Part shown: piece after piece, positions 1 through 7,121 of the stretch
Layout of the letters: every line of letters begins with the position of its first letter
Numbering within the stretch: position 1 is the stretch's first letter
NCBI GenBank assembly: GCA_017446095.1
Contig: JAFSRN010000006.1
Span: 1-62,721, forward strand
DNA: 62,721 nt
Reading direction: 5' to 3'
DNA from: Eubacterium sp.
GTDB lineage: Bacteria > Bacillota > Clostridia > Oscillospirales > Acutalibacteraceae
Notes under the pieces: model-generated
What the model saw: only the letters and a program-made list of their open reading frames with translations
Told to the model about the DNA's origin: nothing
The model's database searches: none
Made by a program: the position numbers and the translations under genes

Positions 1-97
1 CTTACGGTGATTTTGTGCTTTGTTCTAACAAAAAATATGCTCATTTTTGGGTGCGAAGCAGTTTTGGCAAAGTAATTTTAGGTCATAAAGGGATTAC

Positions 98-135
98 AAA
101 ACCGCCTGCATACTCGCGTATTCAGGCGGTTTTTA
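98..135. terminator. Hairpin terminator
   Basis: A stem AAACCGCCTG / CAGGCGGTTTTT with a loop of about 14 nt and a T-run on the plus strand. It probably ends a plus-strand gene lying left of the window. Positions 1-97 hold no ORF I can support. Confidence 0.7.
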
Positions 136-177
136 ATGTCTTTAGGGGCAAAATGACAAAGCCAAAACCTAACCCTA

Positions 178-330
178 TTTATGTAGGGCGCCCCAAGGCT
201 CTTTTTTTGTAGGGAGTGGCGACCCCGACACTCCAAAAATGTAGGGAGTGGCGACGCCGACACTCCAAAAATGTAGGGAGTGGCGACCCCGACACTCCAA
301 AAAAGTATGGCGCGATGACCACATCACTCC
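178..330. repeat. Tandem array of GTAG-headed REP-like hairpins
   Basis: Three near-identical units (about 209-234, 240-266, 272-298) begin TGTAGGGAGTGG and end ACACTCC, at a 32-bp period. A degenerate unit follows at 304-330 and a related TGTAGGGCGCC unit precedes at 182. Each unit is a small imperfect palindrome headed by GTAG, like the dispersed family elsewhere in the window. The array fills the 3' side of ylmH. Confidence 0.75.
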
Positions 331-338
331 GTTTTTTA

Positions 339-1076
339 TTACACATATATTCCAACTGCAAGAACAATCCTGTCCTTCTTTGTGCTGCGCAAAATTTCGT
401 GTACTGCAAACTTGCCATAACCGCGCACGCTGACCGTGTCGCCGTCCTTGAGCATATGCGCGCCGCCTGCAATCAGCTTGTGATTTACAAACACCTTGTC
501 CTGCGCAAACAGCGACTTTGCATCGCTTCTCGACAGGTGGTATATCGCGGAAATCACCGCGTCCGCGCGCAGCGACGGCACTATTATCTCCTTGCCCTGC
601 GGCTCTTTCATCGCGCAGTGGGGCAGCGTTTCAACAACCCTGCAGCTCACCGTTGTGTGCTTTACGCGCGTAAGGCTTTCCGTTATGTACTCGCTGATTG
701 AATCAAGGCAAAACAGGTAGCCCACGTTGCTGCTAACTATTATGTCGCCGAGCGTGCCGCGGCTGATGCCAAGGTTCATCAGCGAACCGAGGAAGTCGCG
801 GTGGTTGAGTTTATCGGCAAACTTCTGCTGCAGCGGCGCAATTTCCACGCACACAATCGGGAAGTCGCTGTCGGCAACCTCGTCGCCAAACCCTGCCACG
901 CATCTCTCCGCACCGTCATATCCGCCGAATAAAACGTATTCTGTCGGCAGTTTAAGGCTTTGCAGCGCGCTTGCTTCCTCCAGATTCAGGAAGTCGGAAA
1001 ATGTGCAGTAATTGCGCTCGTACGCACGCCTCGCCAAATCCTCAAGCCTGCTTTTAAGCAGCTCATCACTGTTCAT
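339..1076 (-). CDS. ylmH: YlmH family RNA-binding protein (S4 domain)
   Basis: A 245-residue protein with the YlmH layout: an N-terminal RRM-like part starting MNSDELLKSRLEDLARRA, a central YlmH part (LGISRGTLGDI) and a C-terminal S4 RNA-binding domain from about residue 180 (SRSDAKSLFAQDKVFVN..GDTVSVRGYGKF). YlmH binds ribosome/tRNA complexes and acts in rescue of stalled 50S subunits; in most Firmicutes it sits in the division cluster. Here it follows trmO with an 11-bp overlap. The ATG at 1074-1076 has GGAGG six bases upstream, which fixes the start. Length is typical. Confidence 0.85.
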   Translation of the reverse strand: MNSDELLKSRLEDLARRAYERNYCTFSDFLNLEEASALQSLKLPTEYVLFGGYDGAERCVAGFGDEVADSDFPIVCVEIAPLQQKFADKLNHRDFLGSLMNLGISRGTLGDIIVSSNVGYLFCLDSISEYITESLTRVKHTTVSCRVVETLPHCAMKEPQGKEIIVPSLRADAVISAIYHLSRSDAKSLFAQDKVFVNHKLIAGGAHMLKDGDTVSVRGYGKFAVHEILRSTKKDRIVLAVGIYV

Positions 1077-1725
1077 CGCAAACCTCCAGAACCGTCAGAA
1101 TATCGCCTGTTACGCTGAATTTTACTTCCTTGTGTGCAAAGCTGAAGCCGTACACACGCCCATTATCCTCCTGGTACGCAGGGCGCGGATCGTTTTGCAG
1201 CACGGCTTTAAGTACGTCCCACTTGTCGCCGAGTTTGCTTATAATCTCATCGTCTGCGCAAACCGTCAGTTCGTTAAATTCGTTGTTATCGGTAAAGCCG
1301 CCTGCAGCCTCGGGGTGCGAATCGCTGTACGGCACATAAGGCTTGATGTCGTAAATCGGCGTGCCGTTCATCAAATCCGCGCCGCTTACGGTGATAACGC
1401 CGTTTTCAATCTTCTCTATCTTCACGCACGATAGCCCCAGGTTATTCGGTCTGAAAGGGGAACGCGTTGCAAAAACGCCCATCCTCACGTTGCCGCCGAG
1501 CCGCGGCGGTCGGACTGTGAGCGAGTGTTTATCGCGTATATTTTCGCTGAAACCCCATATCAGCCATATGTGCGTAAAATCCTCAAGTCCGCGCAAAGCG
1601 TTTTCGTCGCGGTAGTTATCTTCAAAAATAATTTCGCTTTTAATGTCGGCAAGTCCGCTCTGCCGCGGTATTCCGAATTTGCCGGTAAAGTCATTTTTTA
1701 TCGTTGCAATCGGCTGAATTTCCAT
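1066..1725 (-). CDS. trmO: tRNA (N6-threonylcarbamoyladenosine(37)-N6)-methyltransferase TrmO
   Basis: A 219-residue protein of the TsaA/YaeB (TrmO) family, which uses SAM to methylate t6A37 of tRNA-Thr. The N-terminal core shows the hallmark RSPFRPNNLGLS motif near residue 90, an N-terminal IATIKNDFTGKFGIPRQ segment and the GTPIYDIKPYVPYSDS motif. The last third is the smaller C-terminal subdomain of longer TrmO proteins. AAGGA lies about 10 nt before the ATG. A minus-strand TATAAT (complement of 1760-1765) lies upstream; its -35 is weak. It is co-transcribed with ylmH. Confidence 0.88.
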   Translation of the reverse strand: MEIQPIATIKNDFTGKFGIPRQSGLADIKSEIIFEDNYRDENALRGLEDFTHIWLIWGFSENIRDKHSLTVRPPRLGGNVRMGVFATRSPFRPNNLGLSCVKIEKIENGVITVSGADLMNGTPIYDIKPYVPYSDSHPEAAGGFTDNNEFNELTVCADDEIISKLGDKWDVLKAVLQNDPRPAYQEDNGRVYGFSFAHKEVKFSVTGDILTVLEVCDEQ

Positions 1726-1796
1726 TAGTTTTTTGTCCTTTTTATATGAATTTATATATATTATAGCATATATTTTGGTAAATTTAAAAAAAAATA

Positions 1797-1825
1797 TTGA
1801 AATTGCATTTGTTTTAATGTATTAT
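1797..1825 (+). promoter_or_regulatory. Promoter of the membrane-anchored protein gene
   Basis: TTGAAA at 1797-1802, a 17-bp spacer and TATTAT at 1820-1825, followed by AAGGAG and the ATG at 1870. Confidence 0.6.
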
Positions 1826-1869
1826 ATAGAAGTAATAATTTGTAGAAAACTTTGTAAGGAGAAATACTT

Positions 1870-2805
1870 ATGGCAAAGGTAAAACAAAAATCGGCGCTTT
1901 CAACGATTAATAAAATCTTATTTATTATCTTCATTGTGCTGCTTATCGGTACAATTCTTTACGTTGCGCTTTCATCTGCAAAAATGCCTGCTAAAGAGGA
2001 AACTGAATTTGTAGACGAAATTAAGATTGAAGAATTAAAGCCCGGCACCTACGGCGGCGTTGCGTTTAACTCAACGGAAGATGTAGTTAAGTATTACGTT
2101 GAATGTTTTAATTACAACAAAACCCTCACTGCGGATTATACCGAAAACGGCGAGGCTAAAAAGTACTACAAACTCCTCGGTGACGAAACTCTTGAGGTTC
2201 AGAATCTTCTTGTAGAAGGTCAGGAAAATGCTACTATCAACAAGCTCGTTCCTTCCATCCTCGGCGGTCTGTTCAAGGGCGCGCCAAAGGGACTTCCGCC
2301 GGCTGCAAACCGCGATCCTCAGTACGACGAGCGTGACGACGGTCCTAACGGCACAAAGATTTCACAGCTTGAATCTCACCTCACTGCTGACGACGTTCTT
2401 GCCTGCAACGTAGTTGATAATAAGGACGGCACAATCAGCATCACAATCCAGCCTAAAGCACAGCTGCTCTCAATGGCTGATCAGGATCCGCAGGGTCGCT
2501 ACTTCAACGTACTCGGCGATATCAGCGGCACGGTTGAATCAATCAGCGTTCTCTCCTTCTCCGAAGGCACTATTGAGGAAAACTTTGTAGTTAACTACGC
2601 AGGCGGTTCAGGTACCGTTAAGATTGACACAAAGACTAAGGAAATCGTTGAAGCTGATTACGAAATGGACGTACATATCGACGTTAAGCACGCAAACGTT
2701 GCAGTTCTCAAGAACAAGAGCGCATCGCTTGACATCGTGTACAAGAACCACTTCCCGGCGTCAGACCAGTTCCTCAAGGATTCAAGAAACATCACAAGAA
2801 AGTAA
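1870..2805 (+). CDS. Hypothetical membrane-anchored extracytoplasmic protein
   Basis: A 311-residue protein not assigned to a family. A lysine-rich N-terminus is followed by one hydrophobic segment (about residues 15-37, ILFIIFIVLLIGTILYVAL) and then a soluble, acidic domain predicted to lie outside the membrane. The middle contains a GLFKGAPKGLPP stretch and the C-terminal half is beta-rich with alternating charged residues. There is no lipobox cysteine, so a signal anchor is more likely than a lipoprotein. A strong ribosome site precedes the ATG and the gene has its own promoter. Function unknown. Confidence 0.7.
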   Translation: MAKVKQKSALSTINKILFIIFIVLLIGTILYVALSSAKMPAKEETEFVDEIKIEELKPGTYGGVAFNSTEDVVKYYVECFNYNKTLTADYTENGEAKKYYKLLGDETLEVQNLLVEGQENATINKLVPSILGGLFKGAPKGLPPAANRDPQYDERDDGPNGTKISQLESHLTADDVLACNVVDNKDGTISITIQPKAQLLSMADQDPQGRYFNVLGDISGTVESISVLSFSEGTIEENFVVNYAGGSGTVKIDTKTKEIVEADYEMDVHIDVKHANVAVLKNKSASLDIVYKNHFPASDQFLKDSRNITRK

Positions 2806-2851
2806 AATCACAGATTATGGGCGGTTTAACGACCGCCCTTATTTATTCACA

Positions 2852-3358
2852 ATGCAGCAATTACCAAACAGAAAAACACCGCGTTTAAAAAGCTTTGATT
2901 ACTCAACCAACGGCGCATATTTTGTAACAATCTGCACCAAGGATATGAAGTGTATTCTGTCTAATATTGTTACCACAAATAATGTAGGGGAGGGTTTCCC
3001 AACCCTCCCGTTAGTGCAGTTAACGGATATTGGAAAAATCGTTGATGAAACGATAGTTTACACAAGCAAAAACACACCGAATATCGAAATAATAAGCTAC
3101 ATAATTATGCCAAATCATGTGCATTTTTTGCTTCTTATTGAAAATGCAGATAATTCGGGAGGGTTGGGAAACCCTCCCCTACAAGAAATTGTGCGTAGAA
3201 TTAAAACTTATACTTCAAGAAAATCCGGTCACCATCTGTGGCAGCGTTCCTTCTTTGACCACGTTATCCGCAATGATGAGGATTATTTGATGCACCTGCA
3301 GTACATCGACGAAAACCCTAAAAAATGGGTGATGGGTAAGGACAAGTATTACACGTAA
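2852..3358 (+). CDS. REP-associated tyrosine transposase (RAYT, Y1/HUH family)
   Basis: A 168-residue protein with the single-stranded DNA transposase core: YFVTICTKD near residue 25, the HUH motif IMPNHVHFLL near residue 88 and the C-terminal LWQRSFFDHVIRNDEDYLMHLQYIDENPKKW signature split around the helix bearing the catalytic tyrosine. RAYTs are domesticated IS200/IS605-like enzymes that act on REP hairpins bearing a 5' GTAG. The ATG at 2852 is chosen because the reading frame further upstream overlaps the previous gene. Two in-frame copies of the GTAG repeat lie inside the gene (2983-3009 and 3157-3183), encoding VGEGFPTLP and GGLGNPPLQ in what look like surface loops; the frame stays open. 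Confidence 0.88.
   Translation: MQQLPNRKTPRLKSFDYSTNGAYFVTICTKDMKCILSNIVTTNNVGEGFPTLPLVQLTDIGKIVDETIVYTSKNTPNIEIISYIIMPNHVHFLLLIENADNSGGLGNPPLQEIVRRIKTYTSRKSGHHLWQRSFFDHVIRNDEDYLMHLQYIDENPKKWVMGKDKYYT
2983..3009 (+). repeat. GTAG-headed REP copy inside the RAYT gene (plus orientation)
   Basis: A 27-bp unit starting TGTAGGGGAGGG with an internal palindrome. It is the exact reverse complement of the unit at 3157-3183. Confidence 0.85.
3157..3183 (-). repeat. GTAG-headed REP copy inside the RAYT gene (minus orientation)
   Basis: A 27-bp unit ending CCCTCCCCTACA, perfectly inverted relative to 2983-3009. It is translated in frame. Confidence 0.85.
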
Positions 3359-3359
3359 A

Positions 3360-4277
3360 ATGAAGAATGAAAAATTGATTAAAAACAACTGCATAATATG
3401 GCTTGTTGCGGCGTTTTGCTGCTTGCTGTGGGGGTCGGCTTTTCCTGCGATACGCGCGGGGTACGCGGCGCTTGATATTGGTGGCGGCGACACATTTTCT
3501 ATTATCCTGTTTGCCGGCGTGCGCTTTTTCGGCGCAGGGGTGCTGACTCTGATTATCTTTTCCGCAATCGGCAAAAAACCGCTGCTGCCTAAAAAGCAGG
3601 ACTTGCCCAAAATCGGCGTGCTGTCTGTGTTCCAGACAATACTGCAGTACCTGTTTTTCTACCTCGGGCTTGCGTTCACCACAGGCAGCAGGGCGTCCAT
3701 AGTCAACGCAACAAGCGTGTTCTTTGCGCTATTGATTTCCGCGCTGCTGTTTAAGCAGGAAAAACTTACCGCTGCAAAAATCATCGGCTGCGCAGTCGGC
3801 TTTGCAGGCGTAATACTCGTTAGCCTTGACGCATTTCAAAGCGGCGGCTCACTTCTCGGCGAGGGCTTTATTCTGCTGTCGTCCGTGTCGTACGCGTTCT
3901 CGTCGGTGTTTATGAAAAAGTACAGCAAAAACGCCGACCCTGCAATGCTTTCCGGCTGCCAGTTTATGCTCGGCGGTGCGGTTATGATTGCAGTCGGTCT
4001 GCTCGCAGGCGGCACACTTTCGCATATCAGCGCAAAGGGCGTAATCATAACGGTCTACCTTATGCTTGTGTCCGCCCTCGCTTACTCGCTGTGGAGTATA
4101 CTTATCAAGCACAATGATGTGTCAAAAATCGCTGTGTGCGGCTTTATGACTCCTGTATTCGGCTTCGTACTGTCGCTGCTGTTTGACAGTTCGTCAACCG
4201 CGTCGGGCTTCATCGCAATACCTGCGCTCGTGCTTGCGGTGGCAGGAATAATTATTGTAAATCGCAGCAATAATTAA
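3360..4277 (+). CDS. DMT superfamily (EamA) transporter
   Basis: A 305-residue integral membrane protein with ten hydrophobic segments arranged as two EamA repeats of about 140 residues, the usual DMT exporter fold. The N-terminal repeat shows LWGSAFPAIRAGYA and the second starts at FILLSSVSYAFSSVFMKKYS. Members export small metabolites or amino acids; the substrate cannot be told. It begins one base after the RAYT stop with no clear ribosome site, so its expression may depend on upstream translation. Confidence 0.85.
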   Translation: MKNEKLIKNNCIIWLVAAFCCLLWGSAFPAIRAGYAALDIGGGDTFSIILFAGVRFFGAGVLTLIIFSAIGKKPLLPKKQDLPKIGVLSVFQTILQYLFFYLGLAFTTGSRASIVNATSVFFALLISALLFKQEKLTAAKIIGCAVGFAGVILVSLDAFQSGGSLLGEGFILLSSVSYAFSSVFMKKYSKNADPAMLSGCQFMLGGAVMIAVGLLAGGTLSHISAKGVIITVYLMLVSALAYSLWSILIKHNDVSKIAVCGFMTPVFGFVLSLLFDSSSTASGFIAIPALVLAVAGIIIVNRSNN

Positions 4278-4333
4278 TCTACATTTAATATTTGCATACT
4301 AAAATGCTCGTAAGACGAAAGGAATTTTGTTTT

Positions 4334-4942
4334 ATGAGCATTTACGGTTTATACGAAAACACACTTGAATACACGATGAATACGCTCGTCAGCAGCATTG
4401 AAGCGTATAACAAATCGCATTACGAAGCGAGCGGTCACCATGTGTACGAGCACCTGAACTACCGCATCAAAACAGACGCCAGTATGCGCGAAAAGTGCGA
4501 CAGAAAGTCGCTTTTGCAAAACGAAAAAAGCGCGCTGTGCGACATTAAGGATGCAATCGGTCTGCGCATAGTCACCCGCTTTGTTGACGATATTTTTGAA
4601 CTTGTCGGCTTCATCAAAACGCTTGATAACTGCACCGTTGTTAACGAGAAAGATTACGTCACAACGCCGAAGGAAAACGGCTACCGAAGTTACCACCTTA
4701 TCCTTGCAGTCACCGTGCCTTTTGAGGACGCGCTCGGCAACAACCCCGGCACTTTTTATGCCGAGATTCAGCTGCGCACCATCGCAATGGATTCGTGGGC
4801 AGCGCTTGAACATGAGATGACCTATAAGCGTGAAATCAAGTCGCGCGAGCTTATCAAATCGGAACTCAAGCGCTGCGCGGATGAACTTGCTTCCTGCGAT
4901 ATCACAATGCAGACAATACGCGATTTAATAAGGGAGGGATAG
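4334..4942 (+). CDS. GTP pyrophosphokinase (small alarmone synthetase)
   Basis: A 202-residue RelA/SpoT synthetase domain without HD, TGS or ACT domains, matching the RelQ/RelP (YjbM/YwaC) small alarmone synthetases that make (p)ppGpp. Motifs seen are KDAIGLRIVTRF, YRSYHLIL and the EIQLRTIAMDSWAALEHEM signature with the conserved catalytic Glu. The ATG at 4334 is preferred over 4292 because AAAGGA lies 10 nt upstream and the protein then starts at the usual position. The next gene (response regulator) starts 2 bp after its stop, so the three genes 4334-6838 look like one operon. Confidence 0.88.
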   Translation: MSIYGLYENTLEYTMNTLVSSIEAYNKSHYEASGHHVYEHLNYRIKTDASMREKCDRKSLLQNEKSALCDIKDAIGLRIVTRFVDDIFELVGFIKTLDNCTVVNEKDYVTTPKENGYRSYHLILAVTVPFEDALGNNPGTFYAEIQLRTIAMDSWAALEHEMTYKREIKSRELIKSELKRCADELASCDITMQTIRDLIREG

Positions 4943-4944
4943 CC

Positions 4945-5616
4945 GTGAAGATTTTATTTGCAGAGGACGAGCGCGATTTATCGCGCGCCGTAACCACAGT
5001 ACTTACAGCGCAGGGCTTTGACGTAACCCCTGTTTATAACGGAAAACAGGCGCTTGAAGCGGCTTTTCAAAGTGCGTTTGACTGCATAGTGCTTGACATA
5101 ATGATGCCTGAAATGGACGGCATAGAGGCGCTTACGCAAATCAGAGCGCGCGGCGACGTAACGCCCGTGATTATGCTTACCGCCAAGGCAGAGGTGGACG
5201 ACAGGGTAACGGGGCTTGACGCAGGCGCGGACGACTACCTTACAAAGCCGTTTGCGATGAAAGAACTTATCGCACGCATAAAGTCGCAGACAAGGCGCTT
5301 CGGCTCATTTAACGCAACGCAGCTCACGCTCGGCAATCTGACGCTCGACACCGCGCAGCTTGAACTGCTTGCAAAAAACTCAATCCGCCTTGCACGCAAG
5401 GAAGCACAGCTTATGGAACTGCTTATGCTCAATTCCGATAAGGAACTCACCACAAAGGAAATCTACCGCAAGGTGTGGCGCGAGGAGGAGAAGGAAAACC
5501 TTGCCCTTGTGTATATGTACATCTCCTACCTGCGGCAGAAGCTGCGCAGCGTAAACGCCGACATTGTCATTGAAGGCGAAAAGGATAAATCCTACAAACT
5601 GACCGTATCGAGGTAA
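4945..5616 (+). CDS. OmpR-family response regulator
   Basis: A 223-residue two-component regulator. The N-terminal receiver has the acidic pocket (AEDE, residues 6-9), the phosphoacceptor Asp in DCIVLDIMMPEMDG (about residue 52) and the Lys in YLTKPFAMKEL. The C-terminal winged-helix DNA-binding domain ends in TKEIYRKVW...YISYLRQKL. The start codon is GTG (4945-4947) with GGGAGG just upstream inside the previous stop region. It is paired with the kinase that begins 4 bp downstream. Confidence 0.92.
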   Translation: MKILFAEDERDLSRAVTTVLTAQGFDVTPVYNGKQALEAAFQSAFDCIVLDIMMPEMDGIEALTQIRARGDVTPVIMLTAKAEVDDRVTGLDAGADDYLTKPFAMKELIARIKSQTRRFGSFNATQLTLGNLTLDTAQLELLAKNSIRLARKEAQLMELLMLNSDKELTTKEIYRKVWREEEKENLALVYMYISYLRQKLRSVNADIVIEGEKDKSYKLTVSR

Positions 5617-5620
5617 GATT

Positions 5621-6838
5621 ATGATTGCTAAATTACGACTCAAATTTATTGCTATATCCACGGTTGCCGTCACTCTTGTTATTGTGGCGCTGCTCGGGCT
5701 TGTCAACAGCGTTATGTACCATAAAACGCTCGACAGTGTTTACCAGACTGCGGCGTTTATTGCGGAAAACGACGGCAAAATGCCCTCCGACCGCAAGAAG
5801 ATGAAGCAGGACTTTACAGATGACGATATGTACAGGGTGCGCTATTTTTCCGTGCAGCTTGACAGCGAAAACAAGACTGTTTCCTCAAACTTAGGCAGGA
5901 TTGCAGCGGTTGACGAAAACGAGCTTGAATTCTTTGTTAACGAGGTCTGCAGCCGCGATTTTAAACGCGGACACTTTACCTACGACAATTGCGAGTACGC
6001 GTACACGGTTAAGGATACCAACAGCGGCAGGGTTATCGTTTTCCTCGACTGCACTAACGAGGTTAAAACAACTGATGACTTCCGCGAGATGTCTATGCTG
6101 TTCGGCCTGGTCTGCCTGCTTGTGTTTGTGATAATTGTGTCCATCTACTCGCGCAGGGCGATTGCGCCTGTAATCCGTAATATGGAAAGTCAGAAGCAGT
6201 TCATCACCAACGCTTCGCACGAGCTTAAAACGCCGCTTGCGGTTATTTCCGCCAACACGGAAGTAATAGAAATGTCAAACGGCGAAAGCGAGTGGACGCG
6301 CAGTATTATAAGCCAGGTTAACCGCCTTAACACGCTTATCGGCGAGCTTATTACAATTTCAAAATTCGGCGAAAAGGATAAAAAAGAGTTAACGCAGGTC
6401 AATGCTTCAAAAATTGTGAGCGACTGCGCCGACGACTTCAAAACGGTTATCACGCAGCAGGGCAAAGAGTTTACCGCCGATATTGCGGAAAATGTAACCG
6501 TAAAGGCCGCCGACGAGGGTATCCGCCAGATTGCAGGCATACTGCTTGATAACGCCGCAAAATACTGCGACGATGGCGGCAAGGTAAGCCTTGCGCTCGC
6601 CCACAAAAGCGGCAGCAAGGGTATGAGGCTTACTGTGTCCAACACATACAGGGACGGCAAGGATATTGACGTTAACCGCTTTTTTGAGCGCTTTTACCGC
6701 AGCGACGAATCGCACAACAGCGAAAAGTCGGGCTACGGAATAGGTCTTGCGATGGCGCAGGGCTACGCAGAGGAGTTCGGCGGCAAAATCGCAGTAGCCT
6801 ACAAGGACAGCACAATTTCCTTCATTGTATCAATATAA
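5621..6838 (+). CDS. Two-component sensor histidine kinase
   Basis: A 405-residue kinase with two membrane segments (about residues 9-30 and 160-180) enclosing an extracytoplasmic sensor loop of about 130 residues. No clear HAMP domain is seen between the second segment and the H-box NASHELKTPLAVISANTEVIE (phosphoacceptor His near residue 199). The ATPase domain has an N-box LLDNAAKYCDD and a G-box GYGIGLAMAQGYAEE. It is the cognate partner of the upstream regulator. The signal is unknown; co-transcription with an alarmone synthetase suggests a stress role (inference). Confidence 0.9.
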   Translation: MIAKLRLKFIAISTVAVTLVIVALLGLVNSVMYHKTLDSVYQTAAFIAENDGKMPSDRKKMKQDFTDDDMYRVRYFSVQLDSENKTVSSNLGRIAAVDENELEFFVNEVCSRDFKRGHFTYDNCEYAYTVKDTNSGRVIVFLDCTNEVKTTDDFREMSMLFGLVCLLVFVIIVSIYSRRAIAPVIRNMESQKQFITNASHELKTPLAVISANTEVIEMSNGESEWTRSIISQVNRLNTLIGELITISKFGEKDKKELTQVNASKIVSDCADDFKTVITQQGKEFTADIAENVTVKAADEGIRQIAGILLDNAAKYCDDGGKVSLALAHKSGSKGMRLTVSNTYRDGKDIDVNRFFERFYRSDESHNSEKSGYGIGLAMAQGYAEEFGGKIAVAYKDSTISFIVSI

Positions 6839-6853
6839 CGTACACTGTCCACT

Positions 6854-6875
6854 GAATTTGCATTTATGCAAATTC
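6854..6875. repeat. Perfect 10-bp palindrome upstream of the SRP RNA promoter
   Basis: GAATTTGCAT and ATGCAAATTC separated by TT. It lies 16 bp after the kinase stop and just before the SRP RNA -35. It could be a weak terminator or an operator. Confidence 0.5.
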
Positions 6876-6879
6876 ACTA

Positions 6880-6908
6880 TTGATTTTATAATATTAATAT
6901 AGTATAAT
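6880..6908 (+). promoter_or_regulatory. Promoter of SRP RNA
   Basis: TTGATT (6880-6885), 17-bp spacer, TATAAT (6903-6908). Start is expected near 6915. Confidence 0.75.
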
Positions 6909-6928
6909 ACTTTACGAAAAGAGTGCTT

Positions 6929-7060
6929 TTGCGTCTTTTGCGTAGCGTATGGGCCCTGTGCGACGGGATGCTACGAACCTTGTCAGGCGGGGAACCGAGC
7001 AGCAATAAGTGGATTATTCTGTGTGCCTCAGACAAGTCTGTACGCTATGCAAAGGGCGTA
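6929..7060 (+). ncRNA. ffs: Signal recognition particle RNA (long Bacillus-type)
   Basis: The conserved domain IV core is present: GTCAGGCGGGGAACCGAGCAGC at 6982-7003 contains the GTCAG internal loop, a GGAA tetraloop and the AGCAGC strand. The 5' part (gcgtcttttgcgtagcgta, from 6931) pairs with the 3' part (tacgctatgcaaagggcg, to about 7058) as the closing stem, and GGGCCCTGTGCGACGGGATGCTACG supplies the Alu-like 5' domain in two segments. The gene lies directly before dnaX as in Bacillus. The RNA scaffolds Ffh for co-translational targeting. Confidence 0.9.
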
Positions 7061-7075
7061 GAAGCATTTATTGTT

Positions 7076-7102
7076 CGTAGGGGCGGGTTTCCCAACCCGC
7101 CC
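7076..7102 (+). repeat. GTAG-headed REP copy between SRP RNA and dnaX
   Basis: CGTAGGGGCGGGTTTCCC followed by the palindromic half ending CCCGCCC. It is the same architecture as the copies in the RAYT gene with a compensated stem. Confidence 0.8.
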
Positions 7103-7121
7103 GAATTCATAGAGGAGGAAA

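Noticed and set aside
2624-2851. N-terminal extension of the RAYT frame
   Set aside because: It overlaps the end of the previous gene in another frame and lacks a ribosome site; the family N-terminus starts at 2852.
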